Of a stretch of DNA of 46,509 bases, positions 1 to 7,071 are shown one piece after another. Origin of the DNA: a virus. The notes beneath the pieces are model-generated. The model did not search any database. It was not told where the DNA came from and worked only from the letters and a program-made list of their open reading frames with translations. The stretch's first letter is position 1. The number at the start of each line of letters is the position of its first letter. The translations under genes were made by a program, and so were the position numbers. The DNA is taken from the IMG/VR virus record IMGVR_UViG_3300031977_003000, positions 1-46,509 of that record; one strand, given 5' to 3'.

Positions 1-734
1 TATTCGGAAGAACGCTAGAACATGATATGTCAGCGGGTTTCCCGCTTTTATTATCTAAAAGAGTATCGTTCAAGAATGCTGTAGGCGAATTGCTTTGGAT
101 ACTAAATGGGCGTACCGACATGCAGTTCCTACATGACCATGGCATTAAGTATTGGGATCCCGACTACGAGCGCTCAGGTCGTTCAGACGGAACCCTTGGC
201 CCTGTGTATGGCAGACAGTGGCGCAATTTTCATGGCTATGACCAGCTTTATCATTTGATAGAGGGCATAAACACTGATCCTAATTCTAGACGCCTTATGG
301 TCAACGCGTGGGCTCCTGACAAGCTGTTTCAAATGGCCTTGCCTCCGTGTCATTATGGCTTTCAAGTCTATATCAATGACGGCATGCTCGATTTGATGTG
401 GCAACAACGATCTGCCGACGTATTCCTTGGTTTGCCTTATGACATTGCAATGTACGGTTTGTTATTGCATATGTTAGCCAAAGGCTCAGGATATAAACCA
501 GGCAGGTTGATTGCACAACTCGGCGATTGCCATTTGTATACCGATCACGTTGAACAAACAAAAGAGCTTTTAAGTAGAGACATTAGTCACAAAGTTTACC
601 CGTTTTTGTTACTTGAAGAAGGACTTACGATAAGCAAACCATGTTATGTTAACATACCAGATATTGAGCATATACACCTAGAAAATTATGAACCATTACC
701 GACAATTAAAGCGCCATTGTCAGTAGGAATTTAA
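1..734 (+). CDS. thyA: Thymidylate synthase, 5'-truncated by window edge
   Basis: Converts dUMP to dTMP with methylene-tetrahydrofolate, supplying thymidine for phage DNA synthesis in the host cytoplasm. The frame is open from position 3, before the first ATG (27), and reads FGRTLEHDMSAGFPLL, which aligns with residue 30 onward of E. coli ThyA; about 29 N-terminal residues should lie outside the window. Family blocks are visible: GELLWILNG, LGPVYGRQWR, the phosphate-binding SRR, the catalytic cysteine in ALPPCHYGFQVY, QQRSADVFLGLPYDIA, and the dUMP-contacting LGDCHLYTDH. The C-terminus ends KAPLSVGI instead of KAPVAI. A six-base gap separates it from the MazG-type gene, so it is probably part of one operon with the reductase genes downstream. 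The ATG at 27 is internal to the conserved fold and is not the true start. This is ThyA, not flavin-dependent ThyX. Confidence 0.97.
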   Translation, partial: FGRTLEHDMSAGFPLLLSKRVSFKNAVGELLWILNGRTDMQFLHDHGIKYWDPDYERSGRSDGTLGPVYGRQWRNFHGYDQLYHLIEGINTDPNSRRLMVNAWAPDKLFQMALPPCHYGFQVYINDGMLDLMWQQRSADVFLGLPYDIAMYGLLLHMLAKGSGYKPGRLIAQLGDCHLYTDHVEQTKELLSRDISHKVYPFLLLEEGLTISKPCYVNIPDIEHIHLENYEPLPTIKAPLSVGI

Positions 735-740
735 GACAAA

Positions 741-1586
741 ATGACATACTATATTTATCACATTCCGGGTCAAAAAATAGGCGTAACGCGTAATCTTAAT
801 AAGAGAGTAACGGAGCAACAAGGATATGCTCCAGATGAATACGAAGTTCTATTTGAGGGTGAAGATATCAGCGAGGTATCAAGGCTAGAGATAGAACTTC
901 AAAAGTCTTATGGCTATCGTGTTGATAGAAAATTATATAAAGATTTATTTAAACCAAAAACTATGAGAATAAACCCAACAAACCAAACCACAACATTCCC
1001 CGTGCCTGTTGAAAAACTTAAAGGCCGTCTTATGGACAATATAGGAATGAGCTGGATTACACCACAGGGCTATCGATTTACAATTGACAAAACCAACATT
1101 CAATGGATCATGGACAATTGTAGAATCTCACATTTTAATCCTGACCGCTGCTACATTTACAACAAAGCATTTCACGAATACGAACAAGCGCGCTTTAAAG
1201 CACAAGAAGCGCCGGAAAATGAATGCTGCTTAGGGGAATACCAGCCGTTTGATAACATTAGATGCTGGGCTAAAGAACGCGGTATCTACGACAAAGGCGA
1301 TACTAAAACGCAATATGCAAAACTAATGGAAGAGTCTGGCGAATTAGCTAAGGCAATTTTAAATGAAGACGACGTTGAGTTTGTTGATGCCATTGGGGAT
1401 TGTGTTGTTGTATTAACTAATCTTGCATACCTCGGCGGATATACTATTGAGGAGTGTATTGAAGCTGCGTGGACACAAATATCAACGCGCAAAGGTAAAA
1501 TGCAGAACGGCACATTCGTTAAAGACGACAATCATCCAGGTGAAACCATTGCTAAATTTTTAAGATCTAAAACCGCAACACTATGA
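741..1586 (+). CDS. MazG-type NTP pyrophosphohydrolase domain with GIY-YIG-like N-terminus
   Basis: This 281-residue protein looks modular. Residues about 170-265 carry the MazG/all-alpha NTP pyrophosphohydrolase signature: EESGE (E197, E198, E201) followed by ExxD (E213, D216) and a second aspartate, D220. In this family these residues bind the Mg-nucleotide, and the enzymes hydrolyse NTPs or dNTPs to monophosphates. Residues 1-60 resemble a short GIY-YIG module: YYIYHI, then KIGVT, NLNKRV and a glutamate near residue 50. The central tyrosine of YIG is replaced by lysine and the spacing is short, so nuclease activity is doubtful. Residues 85-155 are unassigned. The stop overlaps the next start (ATGA at 1583-1586), which suggests translational coupling. 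Its place between ThyA and ribonucleotide reductase supports a nucleotide-pool role. The MazG assignment is solid; the N-terminal assignment is inference. Confidence 0.82.
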   Translation: MTYYIYHIPGQKIGVTRNLNKRVTEQQGYAPDEYEVLFEGEDISEVSRLEIELQKSYGYRVDRKLYKDLFKPKTMRINPTNQTTTFPVPVEKLKGRLMDNIGMSWITPQGYRFTIDKTNIQWIMDNCRISHFNPDRCYIYNKAFHEYEQARFKAQEAPENECCLGEYQPFDNIRCWAKERGIYDKGDTKTQYAKLMEESGELAKAILNEDDVEFVDAIGDCVVVLTNLAYLGGYTIEECIEAAWTQISTRKGKMQNGTFVKDDNHPGETIAKFLRSKTATL

Positions 1587-1828
1587 AACCAATAGCATCA
1601 CACGATACTATCGTACCAATGCAGTTTCGCGACCCTGTTGTGCGTCGTGTCTGTCAGAAGTTTGTAGGCCGTTCAAATGTCGGCTATGAAAAATACGGCG
1701 TTACACTCGAAGATGATCCAAGCGAAATGCTTACTTGGCTGAATCACTTACAAGAAGAGCTTATGGATGCCGTCTTGTATTTGCAAAAAGCCAAAGAAAA
1801 ATATGAAGCACAGAGCTCCGAGGAGTAA
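1583..1828 (+). CDS. Small helical protein, possibly MazG-superfamily related
   Basis: An 81-residue acidic protein that starts inside the previous stop codon (ATGA) and is followed after one base by the nuclease gene (TAATATG). The segment GYEKYGVTLEDDP leads into a long predicted helix with LNHLQEELMDAVLYLQKAKEKYE. The EELMDA core resembles the EExxE/D metal-binding helix of all-alpha NTP pyrophosphohydrolases. A second copy of the ExxD motif is not clear, so enzymatic function cannot be claimed. The place in a nucleotide-metabolism operon fits a MazG-like or accessory role. Similar short proteins occur in many phages, as I recall. Coding status is well supported by the tight operon spacing and clean frame. 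Confidence 0.75.
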   Translation: MKPIASHDTIVPMQFRDPVVRRVCQKFVGRSNVGYEKYGVTLEDDPSEMLTWLNHLQEELMDAVLYLQKAKEKYEAQSSEE

Positions 1829-1829
1829 T

Positions 1830-2312
1830 ATGAAAAAGAAATATAGTAGAAAGAAAGGACCAGTGAGATCGAAGAAGGTGTCTATAGACGGCATCAACTT
1901 CGCCTCCGGGCTTGAGAAGTATATGTATCTTGCCTTGAAGAAGGCTAAAATTCCAGCAATATATGAGGGCGAAACATTTGAATTACAACCCGCTTTCGAA
2001 TTCCCCTTTGAAAGTTACGAGTGCCAGGGGAACGGTAAAGGCGAGTTCATTAATAGAGGAAATAAAAAAATCCTTAACATCAAATACACGCCGGACTTTG
2101 TAGGAAAGCATTTCATCATTGAGTGCAAAGGAAGGGCTAACGAATCTTTTCCGATGCGATGGAAGCTATTCAAGAAGTATATAGCTGAAAATAAACTCGA
2201 GCCGTTTACATTGTATAAACCACAAAATCAGAAACAATGCGACGAAGTAATTCAGCTGATACTGGAAAAGCAAAAGCGATCGCCAGGCAAAAGTACGCAG
2301 AGCGCCAAATAA
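1830..2312 (+). CDS. PD-(D/E)XK phage endonuclease (DUF1064 / endonuclease I-like)
   Basis: The protein has 160 residues from the ATG at 1830, one base after the previous stop. The frame is open farther upstream, but the upstream ATG lies deep in the preceding gene. The N-terminus is very basic (KKKYSRKKG). Catalytic signatures are an early glutamate in SGLEKYMYLAL (E29), P88-D89 in KYTPDFVG, and E98-x-K100 in IIECKG, giving the E...PD...ExK set of restriction-endonuclease-fold enzymes. Phage members of this kind (DUF1064, relatives of T7 endonuclease I) resolve branched DNA or degrade host DNA. The segment SFPMRWKLFKKY after the ExK motif is typical of them. Its 3' end overlaps the next small gene in another frame by 76 bases. 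Substrate and exact family are inferred from motifs only. Confidence 0.8.
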   Translation: MKKKYSRKKGPVRSKKVSIDGINFASGLEKYMYLALKKAKIPAIYEGETFELQPAFEFPFESYECQGNGKGEFINRGNKKILNIKYTPDFVGKHFIIECKGRANESFPMRWKLFKKYIAENKLEPFTLYKPQNQKQCDEVIQLILEKQKRSPGKSTQSAK

Positions 2313-2404
2313 AGAAATGGGTGGACTGGTCGTGGAATATGCGCGGCAAGGTACTATATAAAGAATTAATGCAACAAATAGAAAAATATGAGCAAAGAAA
2401 ATAA
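2237..2404 (+). CDS. Small basic protein of 55 residues, overlapping both neighbours
   Basis: This frame opens with ATG at 2237 inside the nuclease gene and ends with TAA at 2402-2404. The protein is lysine- and arginine-rich with tryptophans: it begins MRRSNSADTGKAKAIARQKY, includes KKWVDWSWNMRGK in the centre, and closes with a charged helix (QQIEKYEQRK). It is supported because it fills an otherwise empty stretch between the nuclease (end 2312) and reductase beta (start 2534), and because the next small gene starts 17 bases before its end. The 76-base overlap with the nuclease suggests coupling. There is no recognisable domain; the basic, aromatic composition would suit nucleic-acid binding, but that is speculation. 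A later start at the internal ATG (2339) would be too short to favour. Confidence 0.6.
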   Translation: MRRSNSADTGKAKAIARQKYAERQIKKWVDWSWNMRGKVLYKELMQQIEKYEQRK

Positions 2405-2534
2405 AGGTTGGGCAATTTCAATCGGGTTTTATCCCGGAGTACTAATTGGCGTGCGTAGTTATTTCCAAGAGGATATGACTTCACACGTAGTGTACATTCC
2501 GTTTTTTGATATTGCATTTCAAATCGCACACTAA
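2388..2534 (+). CDS. Small hydrophobic protein of 48 residues upstream of nrdB
   Basis: ATG at 2388 lies within the previous small gene, and the TAA at 2532-2534 overlaps the nrdB start (TAATG). The protein begins MSKENKGWAISIGFYPGVLI, continues GVRSYFQEDMTSHVVYIPFF and ends DIAFQIAH. It is rich in aromatic and beta-branched residues with two alternating hydrophobic stretches; it looks like a compact beta structure or a peripheral membrane peptide, not a clean transmembrane helix. I recall similar short proteins next to phage reductase genes but cannot name a family. The exact stop/start overlap with nrdB is the best evidence that it is translated. Confidence 0.6.
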   Translation: MSKENKGWAISIGFYPGVLIGVRSYFQEDMTSHVVYIPFFDIAFQIAH

Positions 2535-3502
2535 TGGGGTTATTTGATGAACGCATTCCGTATAAGCCTTTCGAGTACCCGGAGTACTACACAGAAGGCT
2601 GGCTAAAGCAAGCGCAAGCATTTTGGTTGCACACCGAAATCAGTATGCAGGGCGATGTCAAAGACTGGAACGAGCATCTAACCCCGGCTGAAAAGAACCT
2701 GGTAGGAAATATCCTACTGGGTTTTGCTCAGACCGAATGTGCCGTATCCGATTATTGGACACAAAAAGTTGTAGGCTGGTTTCCTAAACATGAGATCCAG
2801 CAAATGGCTATGATGTTTGGTTCACAAGAAACCGTACACGCTGTAGCCTACAGTTATTTAAATGAAACATTAGGACTTGAAGATTACGAAGCATTCTTAC
2901 ACGAGCCAGCAACAGCAGATCGCTTTGACAATCTCGTTGCTTACGATGGTAATGACCCTGTTGGTATTGCTAAATCATTAGCAGTATTCAGTGCCTTTGC
3001 AGAAGGTGTATCATTGTATTCATCGTTTGCAGTATTGTATTCATTCCAAATGCGCAACAAGCTTAAGGGCATTGGGCAGCAAATGAAGTGGTCAGTACGC
3101 GATGAATCATTGCACAGCAAAATGGGGTGTCAATTATTTAGGCACATGTGCGAAGAAGATGCCTCGTTGCTAGAGGCTGTGAGATCGCATGTAATTGAAG
3201 CGGCTGAAACAATGGTAGAGCTTGAGCTTAATTACATTGATAAAATGTTTGAAGCTGGCGATATCGAAGGTATCAAGTCTGAAGACTTAAAGAATTTTAT
3301 TAAAAAGAGAACAAATGAAAAGCTTGTTGAGTTGGGGTATATTGACCTTGGCAATTATTTCCCTTTTGTGGAAGCCTCGGCAAAAGAACTAGATTGGTTT
3401 TACCATCTTACCGGTGGCGTAACCCACACAGACTTCTTTGCTATTAGACCTACAGATTATTCTAAAGCAGGAGAAAACGAAGACTTTGAAGATATTTGGT
3501 AA
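2534..3502 (+). CDS. nrdB: Class I ribonucleotide reductase, beta (radical) subunit
   Basis: The 322-residue R2 subunit forms the di-metal/tyrosyl radical used by the alpha subunit to reduce ribonucleotides. Metal ligands can be placed by spacing against E. coli NrdB: E68 (E. coli D84), E99 and H102 in QETVH, E157 in AFAEGV, and E191 and H194 in RDESLH. The intervals 68-99 and 157-191 equal the E. coli intervals of 31 and 34. Y106, four residues after H102, sits where the radical tyrosine Y122 belongs, so a tyrosyl-radical enzyme is expected. The first ligand is Glu instead of Asp, as in several other subclasses. The start overlaps the preceding stop (TAATG), and the alpha gene follows after one base. 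Beta preceding alpha is the reverse of the usual bacterial nrdAB order. Confidence 0.96.
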   Translation: MGLFDERIPYKPFEYPEYYTEGWLKQAQAFWLHTEISMQGDVKDWNEHLTPAEKNLVGNILLGFAQTECAVSDYWTQKVVGWFPKHEIQQMAMMFGSQETVHAVAYSYLNETLGLEDYEAFLHEPATADRFDNLVAYDGNDPVGIAKSLAVFSAFAEGVSLYSSFAVLYSFQMRNKLKGIGQQMKWSVRDESLHSKMGCQLFRHMCEEDASLLEAVRSHVIEAAETMVELELNYIDKMFEAGDIEGIKSEDLKNFIKKRTNEKLVELGYIDLGNYFPFVEASAKELDWFYHLTGGVTHTDFFAIRPTDYSKAGENEDFEDIW

Positions 3503-3503
3503 T

Positions 3504-5225
3504 ATGTGGAAAGAAGAATGGATTAAAGGTGTCGATTACCCAGAGTGGGGCGACACAGAAGTATATAAGAAAACAATTGCCGGCGGGTATCTACTTGCCG
3601 ATGAAACACCAAAAGATGCATACGAGCGAGTGGCCAAAACGGTTGCTCGCCGTTTGTACAAACCAGAGCTAGCTGAGGTATTCTTTGATTACATCTGGAA
3701 AGGCTGGCTAAACCTTGCGTCACCTGTGTTATCAAATACAGGTACCGACCGTGGCTTACCGATCAGTTGTTTCGGTATTGATGTCGCCGACAGTATTCAA
3801 GATATAGGTGCTAAAAACCTGGAAATGATGCTGTTGGCGAAGCACGGTGGTGGTGTTGGTATCGGCATTAATCAGATCAGACCTGCTGGTTCTAAAATTA
3901 CAGGGAATGGAACATCAGATGGAGTCGTACCTTTTTGCAAAATCTATGACTCAACGATCCTCGCTACTAATCAAGGAGCTGTTAGACGAGGAGCTGCGTC
4001 AGTCAACATCAATATTGAGCACGATGATTTTGAAGAGTGGCTTGAGATCAGAGAGCCTAAAGGAGATGTCAACAGACAATCACTTAACCTTCATCAGTGC
4101 GCAATTGTTGGTGATAAGTTTATGCGAAAGCTTGAACACGGAGATGCAGATGCACGACGCAAGTGGAGCAAATTGCTTAGAAAACGAAAAGCAACTGGCG
4201 AACCGTACGTTATGTTTAAAGGAAATGTTAATAAACAAAATCCTGAAGTATACAGACAAAACGGTTTAAAGGTGCATATGACAAATATCTGTAGTGAGAT
4301 TACCTTACACACAGATGAATCACATAGCTTTGTATGCTGTCTCAGCAGCCTTAACTTAGCTAAGTATGACGAATGGAAAGACACGAATCTTATTTACGAT
4401 GCCATCTGGTTTTTAGATGGTGTTATGGAAGAATTTATCCAGCGTGCTAAAGGATTGCGTGGCTTTGAGAATGCAGTGCGCTCAGCAGCGAAAGGCCGAC
4501 CATTAGGTCTTGGCGTTTTAGGCTGGCACACATATTTACAAGACAGAGGCATAGCCTTTGAAGGATTACCTGCACAATATGAAACAAGAAAAATCTTTTC
4601 TCAAATCAAAATTGAAAGCGAACGCGCTTCTAAAGACCTGGCCGGTATTTATGGCGAGCCTCTTTGGTGCAGTGGCTCTGGTATGCGTAATACTCATCTT
4701 AGGGCTATTGCTCCTACTGTTTCGAACAGTAAATTGGCTGGGAATATTTCTCCAGGTATTGAGCCGTGGGCCGCAAACGTATTTACAGAACAAAGTGCTA
4801 AAGGCACTTTCATACGTAGAAACCCTACTCTTGAAAGAGTTTTAGAAGAACACGGATTGAACACTGAACGTATCTGGAATCAGATATTAGAAGATGGTGG
4901 ATCAGTACAAGGTATTAACGAGCTGGACAACGTATTACTTGGTAGCTACGAATATCCTGCTAAAGAAGTATTTAAAACATTTAAGGAGATTAACCAACTA
5001 GAGCTTGTCAATCAAGCCGGCATCCGCCAGCAATATATTGATCAGTCGGTTAGTTTGAACCTTGCCTTCCCTAAAGAAGCTACACCTAAGTGGATTAATA
5101 AAGTCCACATGGAAGCATGGAAGAAAGGTATTAAGACATTATATTATACGCGTACCGAATCGGTATTGCGTGGAGATATTGCCGCGAACGCAATGAACGA
5201 AGATTGTGTCGCGTGCGATGGATAG
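3504..5225 (+). CDS. nrdA: Class I ribonucleotide reductase, alpha (catalytic) subunit, no ATP cone
   Basis: The start at ATG 3504 follows the nrdB stop by one base; the frame is open upstream, but those codons overlap nrdB. The protein has 573 residues, much shorter than E. coli NrdA (761), and begins almost directly in the catalytic region, so the N-terminal ATP-cone activity domain is absent. Visible catalytic elements are the first redox cysteine C89 (PISCFG); N261, C263 and E265 (NICSEI) for substrate reduction; C278/C279 (VCCLSS), one of which pairs with C89; the radical-transfer pair Y547-Y548 (KTLYY); and a C-terminal CVAC (C568, C571) for re-reduction by thioredoxin or glutaredoxin. 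The barrel motif KLAGNISPGIEPW is present. With nrdB it makes dNDPs for phage replication. Lack of the cone implies no dATP shut-off through that domain. Confidence 0.95.
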   Translation: MWKEEWIKGVDYPEWGDTEVYKKTIAGGYLLADETPKDAYERVAKTVARRLYKPELAEVFFDYIWKGWLNLASPVLSNTGTDRGLPISCFGIDVADSIQDIGAKNLEMMLLAKHGGGVGIGINQIRPAGSKITGNGTSDGVVPFCKIYDSTILATNQGAVRRGAASVNINIEHDDFEEWLEIREPKGDVNRQSLNLHQCAIVGDKFMRKLEHGDADARRKWSKLLRKRKATGEPYVMFKGNVNKQNPEVYRQNGLKVHMTNICSEITLHTDESHSFVCCLSSLNLAKYDEWKDTNLIYDAIWFLDGVMEEFIQRAKGLRGFENAVRSAAKGRPLGLGVLGWHTYLQDRGIAFEGLPAQYETRKIFSQIKIESERASKDLAGIYGEPLWCSGSGMRNTHLRAIAPTVSNSKLAGNISPGIEPWAANVFTEQSAKGTFIRRNPTLERVLEEHGLNTERIWNQILEDGGSVQGINELDNVLLGSYEYPAKEVFKTFKEINQLELVNQAGIRQQYIDQSVSLNLAFPKEATPKWINKVHMEAWKKGIKTLYYTRTESVLRGDIAANAMNEDCVACDG

Positions 5226-5244
5226 TTGTTGTTTAATTAATAAG

Positions 5245-5277
5245 AAAGGGGACCCGTAATTGGATCCCCTTTTTTTA
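5245..5277 (+). terminator. Rho-independent terminator between convergent operons
   Basis: A hairpin with arms AAGGGGACC and GGATCCCCTT (one bulged A in the right arm) is followed by seven Ts (5270-5276). It lies 20 bases past the nrdA stop. The T run overlaps the stop codon of the opposing late operon's last gene (5275-5277), so the element may also slow transcription from the other side. On that strand the trailing tract is only moderately T-rich. Confidence 0.85.
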
Positions 5278-5814
5278 TTTCTTTCTGCTATTCTTTATCC
5301 AAGCCATCGCGGCCCTGCCTGCCATAAGCCCAGCGCCTATAGCAGCACCTTTTTCAACAGCATGCAAATCTTTCCATGTTCTATCATTGCTTCTTGTATC
5401 AAACGGATTGCTACCTAAACCATTGCTATTTGTGTTAGCCTGAAAATCAATAGATAAATTACCGCTTGGTTTTTTATTAGCCTTAGTAGTAATATTGCTA
5501 TTATTTACTTTTGTATTAGCATTAGTTTTAGCTTGATTGGCCGGAGAGTTTTTCTTAAGCTCGGATCGATCGTATCGCGATACTCTACCCTTTGCTTTTC
5601 TTTCTGCTTTTGCCGCTGCTAAATCAGACGGGCTAAGTTCAGAATAAGTTTTAGGTGTATCCTTGCTTACTTTTTTAGTTGGCCTAAATGTACCGCTGTC
5701 ACCTTTACTGTATTCTTCTTTACCTTTAGGTGTTTTCCACTCTTCTTTAAACCATCGTTTAAGAGCTAAGCCTTCTTTGGTTTTACGAACCTTATTAAAA
5801 GGTGACTTATACAT
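5275..5814 (-). CDS. Basic SP-motif protein with C-terminal hydrophobic segment
   Basis: Last gene of the late operon, 179 residues, translationally coupled to the gene before it (TAATG at 5812-5816). It is rich in K, S, N and T. It starts MYKSPFNKVRK and has a second related motif, NSPANQAK, near residues 89-96; both belong to a short motif shared by many small proteins of this operon. The middle (residues 96-125) is an Asn/Thr-rich linker of low complexity. Residues about 152-173 (VEKGAAIGAGLMAGRAAMAW) form a Gly/Ala-rich hydrophobic segment that could be a membrane helix. No enzyme domain is visible. Its position next to other basic proteins suggests a minor virion or DNA-associated protein; this is inference only. 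Confidence 0.75.
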   Translation of the reverse strand: MYKSPFNKVRKTKEGLALKRWFKEEWKTPKGKEEYSKGDSGTFRPTKKVSKDTPKTYSELSPSDLAAAKAERKAKGRVSRYDRSELKKNSPANQAKTNANTKVNNSNITTKANKKPSGNLSIDFQANTNSNGLGSNPFDTRSNDRTWKDLHAVEKGAAIGAGLMAGRAAMAWIKNSRKK

Positions 5815-5984
5815 TACTTTTTAGATTTATTGCCCCAGTTAGCTGCACCAACCTTACGGCATTTAGCAATAGCGCCGCTAGCATACGCCGAAGGGAATAC
5901 GTCATAACGAGCTTTTACCTTATTGTAACATGCGTCTTTTAATTTTATCGGGCTACCCAGTTGTTGTGGTCCACATCCAGCCAT
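5814..5984 (-). CDS. 56-residue DUF5872-like small basic protein
   Basis: The stop TAA shares a base with the next gene's ATG, and the start lies 5 bases after the preceding stop. The protein begins MAGCGPQQLGSPIKLKDACY and continues with conserved-looking blocks YNKVKARYDVFPSAYASGA, AKCRKVGAANWG and a final NKSKK. The pattern K-x-R-Y-x-V-x-PSAYASGA-x-x-K-C-R-K-x-GAANWG is what I recall for Pfam DUF5872, which occurs in phages and in large algal viruses; function is unknown. It contains three cysteines (residues 4, 19, 42), high positive charge and one SP motif (GSPIK). It is too short for many gene finders, but the coupling and strong motif make it convincing. Confidence 0.82.
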   Translation of the reverse strand: MAGCGPQQLGSPIKLKDACYNKVKARYDVFPSAYASGAIAKCRKVGAANWGNKSKK

Positions 5985-5989
5985 AATAA

Positions 5990-7069
5990 TTATCCTTTTT
6001 GGTATAGGTGAGTTTCACCTGTTTTTTTATCTTTTGTAAACTTGTATGTAGACTTTGGGTTTTTTCTGCTTGCGGCTGCTTTTTTTGCGGCAATAACATT
6101 AGAGCTTTTGCTGCTGGCTATTTTTGTATAACCGTCAAATCCGCTAGAAGGATTTTTAGTTTGGTTAGCTGCACTATTCTTTTCTTTACGCGCACCGACA
6201 TATTTTGATCGACGCTCCTCAAACTCACGGCGCGTATGATCGTGTGCGGTCTCGTAAGAACGACTAAGTTTTTTACCTTTTTTCGCATAATCTTTTTTCG
6301 AAGGCTTAGGGGTAGTTTTTAACAGGTCCTCGGCAGATAAGCGATGTTTCTTTTTAGTTTGGTTGGTAGGACTATTCTTTTCGTATTTAATAACGTTGCC
6401 ATCCAAAGTTTTCTTTTGGCCGCTGTTTTTAGATTTTGACTGAGCCATTTTACGTGGGCTTGAAGGTCCTGATTTGCGCTCAGCTTTGCGTGCGGCGTCA
6501 CGCTGTGCTTGGCGTTCTTTTACGGTATCCACACCCATCTTTTTAGATCTTTCTCCTTTGTCTACACTTGTTCTCTTAACGTCTAATTGTAGCCTTGTGC
6601 GCTCACTTTTTCTTTTAACGTCTAGTTGCTGACGTGTAGTTTTTTTCGGCTCTTTTTTAGTTTGATTAGCCGGTGATTTCACGCTGCCATTTTCTTCTAC
6701 AAGTTTGCGATTTTCAGCGCGGGATTTAGTCTTAAGTTTTCTAGCCGCAATGCCGGCTTTAAGTCCCTCACGAAAGGCGGCCTTCCCCGCTGATATTGCC
6801 CCAACTGCAGGGTTCATTGCTACTGCCATCTGTCCGCTGCGCGATGCTAATGCTTCCGCCGCGCCTTTCATTGCGGCTTTCATTGCTTCTTTCCCTACAG
6901 AAGTATCTTTTTTAGTCTGATTAGCAGGAGATGGCGCTTCCTGTTTTTCCATTGATTTTTCAATAGCATTTTGGCGCTTGGTTTCATAAGCGCTCATTTT
7001 GCCGTCTTTGTTTAAATCACCTAGCATTTTTAGCATTGTCGGTGATTTGAAGTTTTGATTGTAAGCCAT
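5990..7069 (-). CDS. Lysine-rich repeat protein with four SPxNQTKK repeats and an EF-hand-like loop
   Basis: A 359-residue, very basic, low-complexity protein. Four copies of a short motif divide it: SPANQTKK at 47-54 and 132-139, SPTNQTKK at 233-240, and SAANQTKN at 299-306. QLDVKR is repeated at 148-153 and 161-166. Near the N-terminus, residues 18-29 (DLNKDGKMSAYE) match the 12-residue EF-hand calcium loop at positions 1, 3, 5, 6, 9 and 12. Residues 60-108 are Ala/Gly-rich and amphipathic. GNVIKY (224-229) also occurs at the C-terminus of the gene at 44430-45041. It sits between the amidase and the DUF5872-like gene. The composition suggests a DNA-binding or minor virion protein, possibly processed at the repeats; no function can be assigned with confidence. 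Confidence 0.75.
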   Translation of the reverse strand: MAYNQNFKSPTMLKMLGDLNKDGKMSAYETKRQNAIEKSMEKQEAPSPANQTKKDTSVGKEAMKAAMKGAAEALASRSGQMAVAMNPAVGAISAGKAAFREGLKAGIAARKLKTKSRAENRKLVEENGSVKSPANQTKKEPKKTTRQQLDVKRKSERTRLQLDVKRTSVDKGERSKKMGVDTVKERQAQRDAARKAERKSGPSSPRKMAQSKSKNSGQKKTLDGNVIKYEKNSPTNQTKKKHRLSAEDLLKTTPKPSKKDYAKKGKKLSRSYETAHDHTRREFEERRSKYVGARKEKNSAANQTKNPSSGFDGYTKIASSKSSNVIAAKKAAASRKNPKSTYKFTKDKKTGETHLYQKG

Positions 7070-7071
7070 GA

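Noticed and set aside
3438-3503. Earlier start for ribonucleotide reductase alpha
   Set aside because: The extra 22 codons lie inside nrdB in another frame; ATG 3504 directly follows the nrdB stop and matches the operon's TAATATG pattern.
3504-5225. Class II (B12) ribonucleotide reductase
   Set aside because: A class I beta subunit with full metal ligands and radical tyrosine is adjacent, and the alpha subunit has the YY radical-transfer pair.
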